Shown piece by piece: positions 35,914 through 47,400 of a stretch of 64,000 nucleotides of DNA. This DNA is from Saksenaea vasiformis B4078 (taxonomy: Eukaryota > Mucoromycota > Mucoromycetes > Mucorales > Saksenaeaceae). Location: the NCBI GenBank assembly GCA_000697055.1, contig JNDT01001794.1:62001-126000 (forward strand). Reading direction: 5' to 3'. Position 1 is the first letter of the stretch; every line of letters starts with the position of its first letter. Below the pieces are notes generated by a model, which was given only the letters and a program-made list of their open reading frames with translations, was not told where the DNA came from and did no database searches. The position numbers were made by a program, and so were the translations under genes.

Positions 35914-36573
35914 TTATTTCTCCTACATGGCCAACATCAATATCTTGGAAGTAAAACAAAGTTTTGGTCAACTTACAGGAATCTCGACCTCACCAGCATC
36001 AATGGCATCGCAAAGGTCCTTGGGGCTCTGACCATCGACAGTGCAACCAACAGAGTTGGCAGTACCGAGGATCTCCTTCACGGTACCCTTGAGCTCACGA
36101 GCGTAAGACTTGAAACGCATGGTGCGGGCAATCTCAATAATGTCATCAAGCGAAACGTTACCACTGTGCTTGACTAACAAAATAATGACATTTTAACATT
36201 CCATGCTTCCGCAATCATTTGGTCGACTTACTGTTCTTGTCCTTCTTGCGGTCTCTTGGGGGCTCCTTCAAAGCCTTGATAACCAAGGAAGAAGCGGAGG
36301 GGACAACAGAAACCTGAGCTTGACGGTTCTGGATAGTCAACTGGACGGTGACACGAAGACCCTTCCAATCTTTGGTACCCTTGGCAATGTCTTCACCGAC
36401 CTTCTTGGGTGAAAGACCCAAGGGACCGATCTTGGGAGCGAGAGCGCTGGATGCACCAACTTCACCTCCTATACTTTTGTGTTCAGTCCAATGGGTTTGG
36501 CTTCAATGGTCAAATTACCGGTAGCGCGAAGGTAGATGATCTTCACCTCATTGGGATCGAATTTGGGAGGCAT
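35914..36573 (-). CDS. RPL12: 60S ribosomal protein L12 (uL11)
   Basis: uL11 forms the base of the ribosomal stalk and binds the GTPase-associated centre of 25S rRNA. Exons: 36573-36519, 36468-36232, 36173-35977 and 35922-35914; phases agree and give 165 residues, the normal eukaryotic length. The sequence follows the family closely: [94 protein letters not shown]. The last exon is only 9 nt, encoding Glu-Lys-stop after a 54-nt intron; without it the protein would read through the intron. The start is fixed by the universal MPPKFDP. Confidence 0.96.
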
Positions 36574-37096
36574 CTGTCAATATAATCGTTAATCAATTAG
36601 GTTCATCTTGCTGCAGTCGCGTCATTGGATGGATGCGTGTGGATACCTTGGGACTGAAAGGAGGGAACACGCATCACTTGCTGGTGAGTCTCAAATGATG
36701 GTTTGCCCGGTGGCGGGCATTCAATTTGTTCAACACGGTTTCGACTTGCCTCTTGCTGCGATTGGCTGATCTCCGCGAAGGGTGGAAAGTAAGTGACATT
36801 GGATGCGTCTTTTATGCTGTTCTATTATTACATTACATTCGAGTAAATGAATTTTGAGCTGGAAAGTGATGCATCTTTGCGGTGGAAAGTAGGTCGTTTT
36901 ACATTAATCCAAGGAATAGTTCGCGCCTGGATAACCAGAGGCCTGTATTGGGGCGTTTAAGCGATAATGGTGCGGGGTGCGGCTCCCACAAATGTGTAGG
37001 ATTACCTTCGGGGTAAGTAAAATGACATCCAAATATTATTCCAGTTATTTTCGTTCTTGCGTGCACATATCTTTTGTACTTAGTTGTGCGAAACTA
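36574..37096. other. Upstream region of RPL12
   Basis: No frame is supported. This is the expected promoter of the ribosomal protein gene and ends at the left terminal repeat of the Fanzor-bearing segment. Confidence 0.5.
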
Positions 37097-37212
37097 CACT
37101 ACTCCTGAAAAAGTATCCGGATTAAAATAGACCCGGGGTTAGCAAATAGAGTAGACATGTCAATAGCGTTTACCTAAGCAGTGTAAACATCCACGCGTTT
37201 TTGATACGCGGA

Positions 37213-40200
37213 TCAATGTGGTGGCGACTGTGGTTCGGTTCGGCTGAAAATCAACGGTCGCGCGCCAGAAAGGATACATGATATAGAAATAGCATGCATA
37301 TTTCGCGATGCATTGTGAACCCTTTGCCAAATAGTTCCGCAACTTCTACAGCTCAGAATGCTATGCAAATGTTGATTAGCACCGATCGCAAGGTTGTCCA
37401 ATTCTTGGGCGCCACACTTTGAACATACTTGAGACGTACAATATTCATCGACGTGTATGACCACCAAACGTCCCTCGCCTTCTGCTCGTTTCATCAGCCT
37501 TTTGCAACGGTTTGCCAACCCGGCAGGTTTTGCCCCATATGAGTTACGTCCAAAGTTGGCGTTACCAAAACAAATCAGGGGAACTTTGGAGCTGTCATTG
37601 TCAATAGGCGCCTTTTTCCATTTGCTATTGAATGCAACAAAAGTTAAATACCGATATACTGGAACAAACGAATAGTTACTCACTTTTGCCTAACCGATCG
37701 CTCCATTTGGGGGCACGTTGGAGTTGGTCAGCGGTTTCCGACGTCTTTTGCGTCTTGTTCCGTCTGGTCTCACACTTTGCTGGTAGCTCTCGGGAGATAA
37801 ACCTGAACGGCTTCCTTGAGCGCCACTATAACTTCCGTACTTAACACCACTATCAGTTAGCATATTGACAGCTCCGCGTCCATTCGCTGACGTCCGCGAT
37901 AATTGTTAAATTTCATTTGTTGGAAATCTTTGTCGTAAAACTGGATCAGCGTAGGAAAAACTTCAAGAGCCCTGCCAACATAGTCCCGGATTCCTTCTAG
38001 TGTCGACACCTTTGCTGTAGGCATACCTGACTCTACCGGACCAATATCGGCGTCATCTTTCTTTTGCTTTGTTTTTGCAACTGTTTTGTCGAATCCGGCG
38101 CGCACGTAATATTCGGCGGAAGATATGCGGCGTATTTCATGAGCGCCGTTCTGTTCATCATCGGATTCGTCAGATGAAAGCTCAGGAAGCTCCCGTGCTC
38201 CAACTGAGTCAACACTGGTATAAGCGTCCAAGTTGCTCCCGTCGCTGCCAACAAAAATCTCTGTCACGCCGGGATCGACGCCCCATACCCTAAAGTATTC
38301 CAACTCCCATGGTTGGAAATCCTCAAAATCAAGGGCTGGCAGTACTTCATGACCGGAGATCTTCTTGTTGAACAAGACCGATACCGCATACCCATCCGTG
38401 TCGATGCTATTGTTGAAAAACAATCCTGTATTTCTATATTTGTCCATCCAAATTTTAAAAAAGTTAACTTTTATAATTGATAAGTGCTTCGTTCTTACCT
38501 ATGCGGACCGTGACGGACTGTGGATAAATCAAAGACATTAGTGAAAATGGGCAGAGGCATTAATGGATCGGTTGAGGTGCCCCTTCTCGGAATATAATCG
38601 CTGAGATCGGCTGCTCGAAGTAGCTGTCCTAAGATCTGCTGGTCAATATGTATGTGCTTTTTAGTGAACTGGGGCTTTGGGACCAGAGAGAGAAGACGTT
38701 CGGTCTTGGCTACGTGGTGCAATTCTGGACGGAATGTAAATGGCAACAGCTCTCTATTTCCGATATGATCCTCGAGATAGACACCAGAAACCTCGATTTG
38801 AACCTGTGCCTCGTTCACGGCATCACGAAGCAGTCGCACGGACTCCTGAGAAATGTTTGTGATTGCCTGCGCGTCAAATGGACGTTGCTGATCCACAAGC
38901 CGACATAACAAATGGGAAAGTGATTGTTTGCGACGACGACCCATAGTGCTGTGTTTAGGTAACGTCTTGAGGACGTCCCTCGCCCAGCCAATGGGGGCTT
39001 CAACTTGCGCATCATCTGCTGAAATTACCTGCTGCTGGTTGTATTCCTCGAATTGTTGCTGTATCCGAAAGGCGAAGTGGACGAAGAACTGGGGATATCG
39101 GGATAAAAGCATTGTTGTTAAATGTTTTCTTGAGGACTCTTGCCCATCAGCAACGGTAAGCCTCCTAATTTCACGCAATAGTCCAGTATCACCAAATACA
39201 TCCGCCGTCATGGACATATGAGCAGCATAGTCTGCGTGTCGTCGAACACGATTAGCATTAGCAATGGCTTGATGATAGGTATTCATGGAGATCATCAACG
39301 CTTCGGTTGATGCATTGACGGAGATATTTGCTGATAGTACAGTCGGTGTTGCATCTTGATCGACTTCTGTCAAAGCCGAATCCACGAGCGATCGTAACTG
39401 GGTCATTATTTGGAGGCAACCATGGAGGATTCCATGCGTTAAGGAGAAATCAAAGCCGTCTGTGTTCTGTAAGCTCAAGGCACCAATGATGGTATTCAAC
39501 GCATGTAAAACAGAGTCAATAAGAGCCATAATGGTAGGAATATGGTGGAATTGGAAAGAAGCTCCAGGATAGCTGAGAGCGATGAAACCGAGGTGTGTGC
39601 TTCAATAACAGCAAATATGGTTTCGAAATCAGTCGTTGTCCCATCCACTAGTCCTTCAACAGCGTCATTGATATTATCCGCCATGCTTTCATCGATGTGA
39701 GTACTATCCGGCCATACCGGAGGGAAGAGTACATCATCAGCACAAGTCTGATAGATAAATCTGGCCAGCTTGTATGCATCATTTTTTCGAAGGTCCTAGG
39801 CATCGATTAATATGAATATAAGATGCGCTACAAGGTGCTCACTTACAGGAACTAGTTGCCGTAACAGCAATTGTAACGACGATGCAGTCCATGCGGCAAA
39901 ATTCTCGACAATATTGTTAGTCATGCAAGCGCTATATGTTTCCGCTGTTGAAGAAAGCATATGGCTGTACCGTTGTTCGCCATGAATGGGTCGGACCCAG
40001 CAGGTTGGGAACTCGACAAGGAACTCTCGAAAGCTCAATGTCAGTGATCCTCTCAGTTCGTCCGTGATAACCACAGTGTTTGTTATTTGCTGTCCCGTGA
40101 TGAGCTGGAAAACCGAGTAGAAGAAATCTTTGCTGAAGACCAGTGCGGGTAACGGTTGCTGATTGTTCAGTTACCGATACACAAAGAAATTGACAAACAA

Positions 40201-40690
40201 ATGGCTCTTGATTACGACCTCCCGGTTGTAATCAACTACATCGTCAATCACGCTTATCAGTGTTTTTCTCAGAAGATGGTAGACTTATAAACTTGTCTAA
40301 ACCGGTTTTCCTGACAGTCTTTCGGACTTTGCCTACTTCCTGGCGAAGTTGCGCGATATTCCTTAGCTTCTGGTACGGGCAAAGAAGAGAGGAGCTCCTG
40401 CTATGTGTTTTGGCGGTATCAAAGCTGTTATTTCTCAAGCACGTGGGACACTGCGGACGAGGTTTCTGTACATCATCTTTCCATCGAAGGGAACGGGCAG
40501 TGCTCTTTTGCAACGTTTCGTCGGAATTTTGCTTCCGCTTTTGCGCTCGTCTTCCAGCCGGCCGTTGACGTCGCTGCCTATCCGATGGGCCAGGTTGATC
40601 ATCGCTTTGATTGCCAAGCTGTTGTTGGCGTTCTTCTAACAGCTCCATATTAGCGATTCGTGTGAATATACTGCTCCTCTGTACTCACCC
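37213..40690 (-). pseudogene. Fanzor (eukaryotic TnpB-like nuclease), copy 2, decayed
   Basis: It aligns along its length with the copy at 3-3256. It starts upstream of 40689 (intron 40688-40636), then the CPTC...H...LLCPY region, a long helical middle, WGVDPG (RuvC-I Asp codon 38276-38274), VDEY (RuvC-II Glu 37446-37444), a CSKCG...CRSCG zinc ribbon, and ends at 37213. RuvC-III reads RVHNASRN instead of RDVNASRN: the catalytic Asp is Val (codon at 37320-37318). Further lesions are a +1 shift in an A-run near 40262, a TAA at 40173-40171, a frame change near 39530 and a one-base loss near 37870. Introns matching copy 1 occur after the RQLVP/RDLVQ block and before the RuvC-I exon. The gene is dead as a nuclease. 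The zinc-knuckle exon of copy 1 was not found here. Confidence 0.85.
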
Positions 40691-41203
40691 TCTTTTGCCG
40701 CTAACTGCTTTTTTGGCCGTTTTTTAATAGGATTATATCTCGGTGAGATATTCCTTCGTAACTGATCAATCGTGGTAAATCCATAAGTTTTTGATAATGA
40801 GAGCTCTGACAGGAAGGAGAGGGAAAGAGTGGGAAGGTACAAGGAAAAGCCCTTGATAAGAAAGTTGCCTTTTCTTCCAGTCAGAAACCAGTCATCCAGA
40901 AAAGAAAATAGTCTTTCCAATCTATCAGAAACCGATCACGCAGAAAGACATTCTTTGTTTCATCAGATACTGTGAAATCCAAGTAAACTTCAAAAGAATG
41001 AAAAACATGTATAACAAAAATAAGTCCTTGAAAGGGATCGTAGTAGTTTCGTGAAGTGTCACGATAATAAGAAATAGGAGATTTTCTGCGAGAAGGACCA
41101 ATGGCCGAAGTGTAAAAACACTTACTAAGTTGCGTCGTTTCCCGTCTTTTGCTGTACTGTGCAACACGTTTGGTCATTGTACTTTACGTGAAGTATTATT
41201 TTG

Positions 41204-41604
41204 AAGGAAATTGCTACGGACACTCAGCGTCTGCGTCTTAGGGACACTCATGTAACACAATTTAGAGAACTGTTAGATAGATAGCTTAGAATTCTCTAAT
41301 GAAGTCTGATCGTATGCGAATACTAACAAGTGTTTGATTCTCCATGGATCGGCTGTTTAGGCTTAAATAGATGAACGGGATGATATCTGCATGTAGGCGC
41401 TCGATGAGGGCTTAACAGGCAGACATTCAGCTCATAGGCACTCATCCTATGGACGTTGGCTTCAGGGATACCCACGCCTTGGCTTTTATTTGAGCACAGG
41501 CATACTTGCATCAAAATTCGGGAAGACCTTTGCACAGCCGCAGGCGAAAACGCGTTACATGAGTGTCCCTAAGGGGTAGATTCTGAGTGTCCGTAGTAAT
41601 TCCC
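41204..41604. mobile_element. 401-bp non-autonomous TIR element (MITE), hAT-like target duplication
   Basis: The ends are inverted repeats of about 50 bp sharing CTACGGACACTCAG and CTTAGGGACACTCATGTAAC, with a few mismatches between. The flanks carry TATTTTG at 41197-41203 and 41605-41611, a 7-bp direct repeat (8-9 with one mismatch) consistent with a hAT-type duplication. No coding potential is present. It is nested within the Fanzor-bearing segment and so inserted later. Confidence 0.85.
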
Positions 41605-41852
41605 TATTTTGGACCTGTTTGTGAGCAGCAAAAATCTGGCTCGTAGGTTTAAGTTCCTGAGATTATTTGTAGTTGTGAGTCTATGTTGTTAGCTAACTAC
41701 CAAAATAAAAGAATAAGCGTATTCTCTAATGACTTTTGCATTTTCAAAGGTTCTCATTTGCTCTTCTACGTGTTTTGTCATGCTTGTTGAAAATTAAGTT
41801 TTTGGGACTGAATTTTTCAATCCAGATACTTTTTCGGGGAGACTAATTTGTA

Positions 41853-42432
41853 CAAAATACAGGTCCGAGATCACACTCTACCTGACAAACCTGGATCACG
41901 ACAGATTTTATGCCACGTTCGAAATTGGGCACCTTGACTTTCCGTATCCTTTGGCACGGTTTCCTACATTTATGATCCTCAAAAACCTGCATACTTTACT
42001 CCTTGTATGCCAAGCTTTCTGGAAATATTGCACAAGTGTCTCATCTACTTGGTATCATCCAACAACGCCGTCGGTCCTCATTGCAACGCGGTGATTTGAT
42101 AAACATCACGGATCCAGCAAGCGGTCGAGACGGAAATTGTTTCATTCGCTTGCGTACATTTTAGCCTCAATAAACGAAATTTGTAGATGCAGTACTGTAC
42201 TCTATACACATACAATCCCGACATTCTCGACCATGCTAACTGTCCTGTCGCGCTCGATCTCGGGACAAGGAAGTATTCCAACTTAAGTGTCCCGACCGAG
42301 TTCAAGAGAAAGGTGTGTCCTGTCTCGTCTTGTCCTGTCTTGCGCATCCGGTAGCTATTGAAAGGGCCATCTCAGATCACGCTGTAGCAGTTGGTCACGC
42401 GATACCAGTAACCGTAAATTTGAGGGATTGCT
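41853..42432. other. Intergenic, no recognised feature
   Basis: Nothing beyond short frames is seen. A weakly repeated TCTTGTCCTGTCTTG word occurs near 42320. Confidence 0.4.
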
Positions 42433-42669
42433 ATGTGTGTCAACTGCGCCCATGAGAACACCTCACTGGAGATCCACCTTCAAGCTCTATCTTCCATAAC
42501 ACCTTTTGCAAAGGTTCTTCGAAAACGCCAGTATGCAGAATTATCTGGCGAGTTATGTAAGCTACTCAACAAGCATTGGAAGTTTCACCCTCACGCAGCG
42601 TTCACTCAACCTTCGGACGTTCTCAGATGCAGTAGTGATGGGCACATAGCAATAAACGATGAACAATAG
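42433..42669 (+). pseudogene. Short fragment related to the unknown gene at 48.0-49.2 kb
   Basis: The 78-codon frame matches the other protein: CVNCAHENTSLEIHLQALSSITPFAKVLRKRQYAELSGELCKLLN against CTHCANVNIPPNVHIKALLS-type sequence with ISPYAKLLQRRRYTDLSDELCDLLN. Similarity ends after the LLN. The upstream frame is closed by TGA at 42421, so start and downstream exons are missing. It lies about 130 bp beyond the 3' end of the intact MACPF-like/Sel1 gene, on the opposite strand, and appears to be a truncated duplicate. Confidence 0.6.
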
Positions 42670-42800
42670 TTGAGTTTTTTTTTCTTTTCTCCTCGGATTA
42701 CATGACACAATATCAAAAACAAAACCGGATCCAGAGACCGAAGAAAGTAAAATAAAGTAAAACCGTCAATTATTTTTATACATTTTCCATCTTTCTCTCT

Positions 42801-45800
42801 TTAAATTATCCAGTGGCCATGTGCCCGCCGATTTCTTTGATCCACTGCTTTTTTGTACCATTCAATAGCTTTGTCGATGTCTTTCTTTTCATCGAGGTAA
42901 ATATTTCCAAGCGTGTATTGCGCATCTTCATTTCCTTGATCCGCCGCTTTTTGGTACCATTCAATTGCTTTGTCGATGTCTTTCTTTTCATCGAGGTAAA
43001 TATATCCAAGATTGATCTGCGCACCTTCATTTCCTTGATCCGCCGCTTTTTGGTGCCATTCAATTGCTTTGTCGATGTCTTCCTTTTCATCAAAGTAAAT
43101 ATCTCCAAGTGTGCATTGCGCATCTTCATTTCCTTGATCCGCCGCTTTTTGGTACCATTCAATTGCTTTGTCGATGTCTTTCTTTTCATCGAGGTAAATA
43201 TATCCAAGATTGATCTGCGCACCTTCATTTCCTTGATCCGCCGCTTTTTGGTGCCATTCAATTGCTTTGTCGATGTCTTCCTTTTCATCAAAGTAAATAT
43301 CTCCAAGTGTGCATTGCGCATCTTCATTTCCTTGATCCGCCGCTTTTTGGTACCATTCAATTGCTTTGTCGATGTCTTTCTTTTCATCGAGGTAAATATA
43401 TCCAAGATTGATCTGCGCACCTTCATTTCCTTGATCCGCCGCTTTTTGGTGCCATTCAATTGCTTTGTCGATGTCTTCCTTTTCATCAAAGTAAATATCT
43501 CCAAGTGTGCATTGCGCATCTTCATTTCCTTGATCCGCCGCTTTTTGGTACCATTCAATTGCTTTGTCGATGTCTTTCTTTTCATCGAGGTAAATATCTC
43601 CAAGTGTCTTTTGCGCATCTTCATTTCCTTGATCCGCTGCTTTTTGGTGCCATTCAAATGCTTTGTTGATGTCTTCCTTCACTCCATGTCCCCAACGGTA
43701 CATCTCTCCAAGTGTGTATTGCGCATTTTCATTTCCTTGATCAGCTGCATTTTTGCACCATTCATACGCCTTGGAGAACAATTCCTCTGCTTTCTCATCG
43801 TCCTCCTCCACACCCCACCCAGACCAATACATCGCTCCTAGATTGTTTTGTCCAATTCCATGTCCCTGATCTGCTGCTTTTTGGTACCATGCAGCTGCTT
43901 TCTCATTGTCTTCGCGCACACCTCGTCCGTGATAGTACATATCGCCCAGTTTGATTTGTGCATCGGCATTCCCCTGCTCCGCTGCCTTTTTGTACCGTTC
44001 AGCTGCTTTCTTGCTGTCTCGACGTACACCTCGTCCATGTTTATACATATCCCCAAGTTTCGTTTGTGCGTCGCTATTTCCCTGGTCAGCCGCCTTCTCG
44101 TACCACTCGTGTGCTTTAATGTAGTGTTTATCCGCACCAACATCCGAGCAGTATATATCTCCAAGCGCGAGTTGCGCCCATTCATTACCGTGATCCGCTG
44201 CTTTCTTGTACCATTCAATTGCTTTGGTATCGTCTTTCTTTACGGCAAGTCCGTAGAAATACATATTTCCAAGGTGAAGTTGCACATCCTCATTTCCTTG
44301 GTCAGCTAACTTCTCATACAACGTAATATCGTTGGTGTAATCTTTGCCCTCGTCGCTGTAAATAACTTCAGGTCCTTCCTTAGTCTCGTTGCTCAGTTTG
44401 GGGTCTTTGTGATCTCTTCCTCTCCTATCGCCGTGACCATGTATATCTTCATTTCCTAGACCTACAAGTCTTCCATCTAAGTTCACAGGGTCTTCATTTG
44501 TTGCGCCCTCGTGATTAAATACATCTTCTTCAGGCTCGTTTTGCACATATTCACTTTCTTGATTGGCAGCTTCTGTGCTCAGACTGACGTCTTCCTGATA
44601 TTCATGCAAGCTGCCTTCAGGGCTCGGTATGTGACTAGAATTGTTTGAAGTCTCTCCACTTTCTCGAGTAACAACTTCCAGTTCTATATTAATATTGTCG
44701 TTATCATCAGAATCGTCGCTGAATATATCTTTTTCAGGTTCGTTTTGCAAGTTTTCATGTCCATTGTCTATGGCTCTGTTGCTGCCTTGGTCCAGAACTT
44801 GCATCCAACTCATGTCTTCAACCTTGTCTACCGTACCTTCATTGCTTTTGGCGAGCGTTTTGAAGACTTCTATTGCATTTTCTTCCACCACGTGTCCAAG
44901 CTTATTATCCGAAAATGCTCTGTCGTAGACCTCCTCCACTTGAAGCCGTTCATTCTCCCCAAGAATGCTATATATCGGCTTCACATCTTTGAACTGAATA
45001 ATGGCTGGCCTGGATCTCGTAGTTTCTTTCCAGTTTCCTAGTCCGTCTACGAAAAATGTTCCGGGATTGCCACCTATCACAAGTTTACTTAGCAACAATC
45101 AAAGTTATGTGATGGAAAATACCTATAACTTCCCAGTATTTATGATTTCTGATAGCGTTTGTAACGTTCTCTGCTACATTTTCACTGGACTGTATTTCTT
45201 GACGCTCGTTCTCTAGTCCACAACCGTTTCCATCCTGTATCCTTGAACTCGCATTCTTACAAGCAAGTAGACCACCTGAACCATGAGACAGTTAGATAAT
45301 GTTACACATGTATTAATCACAGTACCAAGTAATATTTTGTACGGATAGTAGTATCCGAATCGTCCAAACACTGTTTGCAGGGCTTCATATTTCTTCGTAT
45401 TGGTACCTTTCTCCAAAGCATGTTGCACAGCTTTCCTAAAACGGTCCGCTGCTTTGACATGTTCCAAAGACAAGTGTACCTGTAGAAAATATGGAATTGA
45501 ATCGTCCATAAATTCCTAGCTGATTCCTTACTTCTCCCCAAGAAACATAAGAGACGATGTATTCGACCGAGTCTTTTCCAAAAGACCGTTGGCGTTGTTG
45601 ACGTGCGCTGCAACTAGATTCCGCAGCAATATCATAAGCAAACGTTTTAGACGGCAAGCGGTGAAAGCTGTCATCCATCAATAATCTGTTCATGAAACCA
45701 TCCGTTTCTATGGCTTTCGTACACGTATATTCCACAAATGGCTTTTCGCAGGGATGAGTGTGAACGAGTCTTAGAATATTTTCTTTCCCTTCTTCAATCT

Positions 45801-45979
45801 CTATTGCAGAGTATTCGGCTGTGTATCCGTCAAAATGGATGCCTCGGGTGCATCGGTTGACAGCATCGTACGTCAAAAATTGACTAAGCTATTGGAAATC
45901 TTAGGCGACCGCATGTAGAAAGACCACTTCGCCTTGTTACATTAGATGATAATTTCTCTGTCGTGTCGTGCAAGACCAT
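42801..45979 (-). CDS. MACPF-like/Sel1-repeat protein S2 (intact)
   Basis: Exons: 45979-45941, 45888-45532, 45479-45326, 45275-45123, 45073-42801; all introns GT-AG and in phase, giving 991 residues. The start is supported by the matching first exon of the decayed S1 copy and by a TATA-like box 36 bp upstream. Residues 1-about 290 resemble fungal MACPF-like regions: a FGYYYP..ILLGG motif reminiscent of the MACPF signature and a later YWEVIG...PIYSIL segment. No signal peptide is visible. An acidic linker (about 290-520) with DSDDND and EDVFNHEG-type runs follows. The C-terminal half is about 14 Sel1 repeats of 33-36 residues (DIDKAIEWYQKAADQGNEDAQ), an alpha-solenoid for protein binding. Three decayed relatives lie nearby. 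The MACPF assignment is tentative; Sel1 is firm. Confidence 0.85.
42955..43600 (-). repeat. 198-bp perfect tandem repeat inside the Sel1 gene
   Basis: Identical landmarks recur every 198 bp: GATTGATCTGC ends at 43020, 43218 and 43416; CAAAGTAAATATCTCC starts at 43091, 43289 and 43487. Each unit encodes two Sel1 repeats (66 residues) that differ from each other, so the higher-order unit is a dimer. Near-zero divergence between units means recent unequal exchange or gene conversion. Copy number is likely to vary between strains. Confidence 0.95.
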
Positions 45980-46007
45980 TGAAAAGAAGAAGGGGACGTC
46001 GTAGAGT

Positions 46008-46030
46008 CTGTCATCCTTTTATTAAGAAGA
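46008..46030 (-). promoter_or_regulatory. Conserved TATA-like core promoter of the MACPF-like/Sel1 genes
   Basis: ATAAAAGG on the - strand at 46022-46015 lies 36 bp before the start codon. The same word occurs at 6612-6605 (38 bp before the S1 start) and at 51795-51788 upstream of the third fragment. About 40 bp beyond it an AACTTAA-containing stretch is also shared. Conservation across diverged copies supports a core promoter. Confidence 0.6.
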
Positions 46031-46339
46031 GCGCTCGGAATGGCGCCATTTAAGTTCCGTTCAGGTGCATGTAAGCCGACGTGAGACAACGGACGCCTAT
46101 CATCTTAAAGTGGAAAGCAAAAACACTCTCAGACGCGGAAGGTCCGTATGTTGGCCAGTGAACCGGTGATGGGCACACAACCGCAAATATGTGCCTTCCA
46201 TTCAGAGAATGTGGCAAAATGTTGAGCACAAATTGAGCGACGTGCATCTCTCTTCCTTCATTTACACGACACAATGTCAAAAACAAAACTAAATCAAGAG
46301 ACTGAGGAAAATAAAATCATTATCTATTTTCTATCTGTA

Positions 46340-47400
46340 GATCTAACAGTCTCGCTTTCGCCAACCAATATCCTTGATCCGCTTCTTTTTCGGTACTATT
46401 CAACTGCTTTGCCGACGTCTTCCTTTTCATATCTGTAAATATCTCCCAATCTATATTGCGCAATATCATTTCCTTGATCAGCCGCTTTTAGGTACCATTC
46501 AACTGCTTTGTTGATGTCTTTCTTGCTTTTTCTGTAAATATCTCCGAGATTGAGCTGCGCATCTTCGTTTCCTTGATCCGCTGCCTTTTGGTACCATTCG
46601 ATCGCTTTGCTGACGTCGTTCTTTTCATCTTTGTAAACATTTCCAAGTCTCCATTCCGCCCGCATACATCCTTGATCCGCTCCTTTTTGGTACCATTCAA
46701 TTGCTTTGTCGATGTCCTTCTTTTCATGTCGGTAATATATCCAACCGCGAGTAGCGCGTCTTCACTTCCTTGATCTTCCGCTTTTTGGTACCATTCAATC
46801 GCCTTGTCCATGTCTCTCATTTCATACCTGTAGATATCTCCAAGTCTCATTTGCATATCTTCATTTCCTTGATCCGCCGCTTTTTGGTACAGTTCAATTA
46901 TTTTCCTGTAATCTTTAGCTACACCGCGTCCATATTCGTTCATAATTACAAGCTTGGTTTGTGCACCGTCATTTCCTTGGTTTGCTGCATTTTCGCACCA
47001 CTTAACCGCCTTGCAGCACAGTTCCTCCGCTTTCTCTTTGTCTTTTTCCACACCCCATCCAAGAGAATACATGACTCCAAGATTGTGCTGCCCAATTCCA
47101 TATCCTTGATCAGATGCTTTTCGGTACCATTCAACTGCTTTCTTTCCGTCTACATGTACGCCTTGTCCGTGATAGTACATATCGCCCAGTTTGGTTTGTG
47201 CATTGGGCTTCCCCTGCTCTGCTGCTTTTACGTACCATTCAGCTGCTTTCTTTTTGTCTCGATTTACACCTCGTCCATATCTGTGCATATCTCCGAGTCT
47301 GGTTTGCGTCATGCTATTACCCTGACCAGCTGCCTTTCTGTACCATTCCGTTGCTTTGAGGTAGTCCTTATCGGTGATAGCTTGGTTTAGCGAAGGGTAA
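46340..47400 (-). pseudogene. Sel1-repeat gene, decayed copy S4 (3' part only)
   Basis: The frame from 47400 to about 46700 encodes about eight Sel1 repeats (RLGDMHRYGRGVNRDKKKAAEWYVKAAEQG and following). The frame shifts near 46730, and repeats resume in another frame (46665-46396). All 5' exons, including the MACPF-like part, are absent. The 3' flank at 46260-46330 (CACGACACAATGTCAAAAAC...) matches the flanks at 42690 and 47695, showing tandem duplication of the locus with its 3' end. Confidence 0.8.

Larger units (their letters stand above)
37097..41850. mobile_element. Putative 4.75-kb Tc1/mariner-style element carrying Fanzor copy 2
   Basis: The left end (37097-37127) and the reverse complement of the right end (41813-41850) share CTCC(T/C)GAAAAAGTATC(C/T)GGATT, 20 of 22 positions identical, then A-rich sequence. 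Both ends are preceded by TA (37095-37096; 41851-41852), then CA and a short spacer that differs by 5 nt between ends. This fits Tc1/mariner termini and TA target duplication. Inside are the Fanzor relic and a nested 401-bp element; no DDE transposase was found. Fanzor1 genes are known from Mariner and other TE superfamilies, so the association is plausible. The alternative is chance pairing of two unrelated repeats. Confidence 0.6.

Noticed and set aside
42813..43841. 342-codon + strand ORF across the Sel1 repeats
   Set aside because: It is the antisense of the Sel1 gene; repeats keep the opposite frame open by composition. The same holds for the 283-codon frame at 42806-43657.
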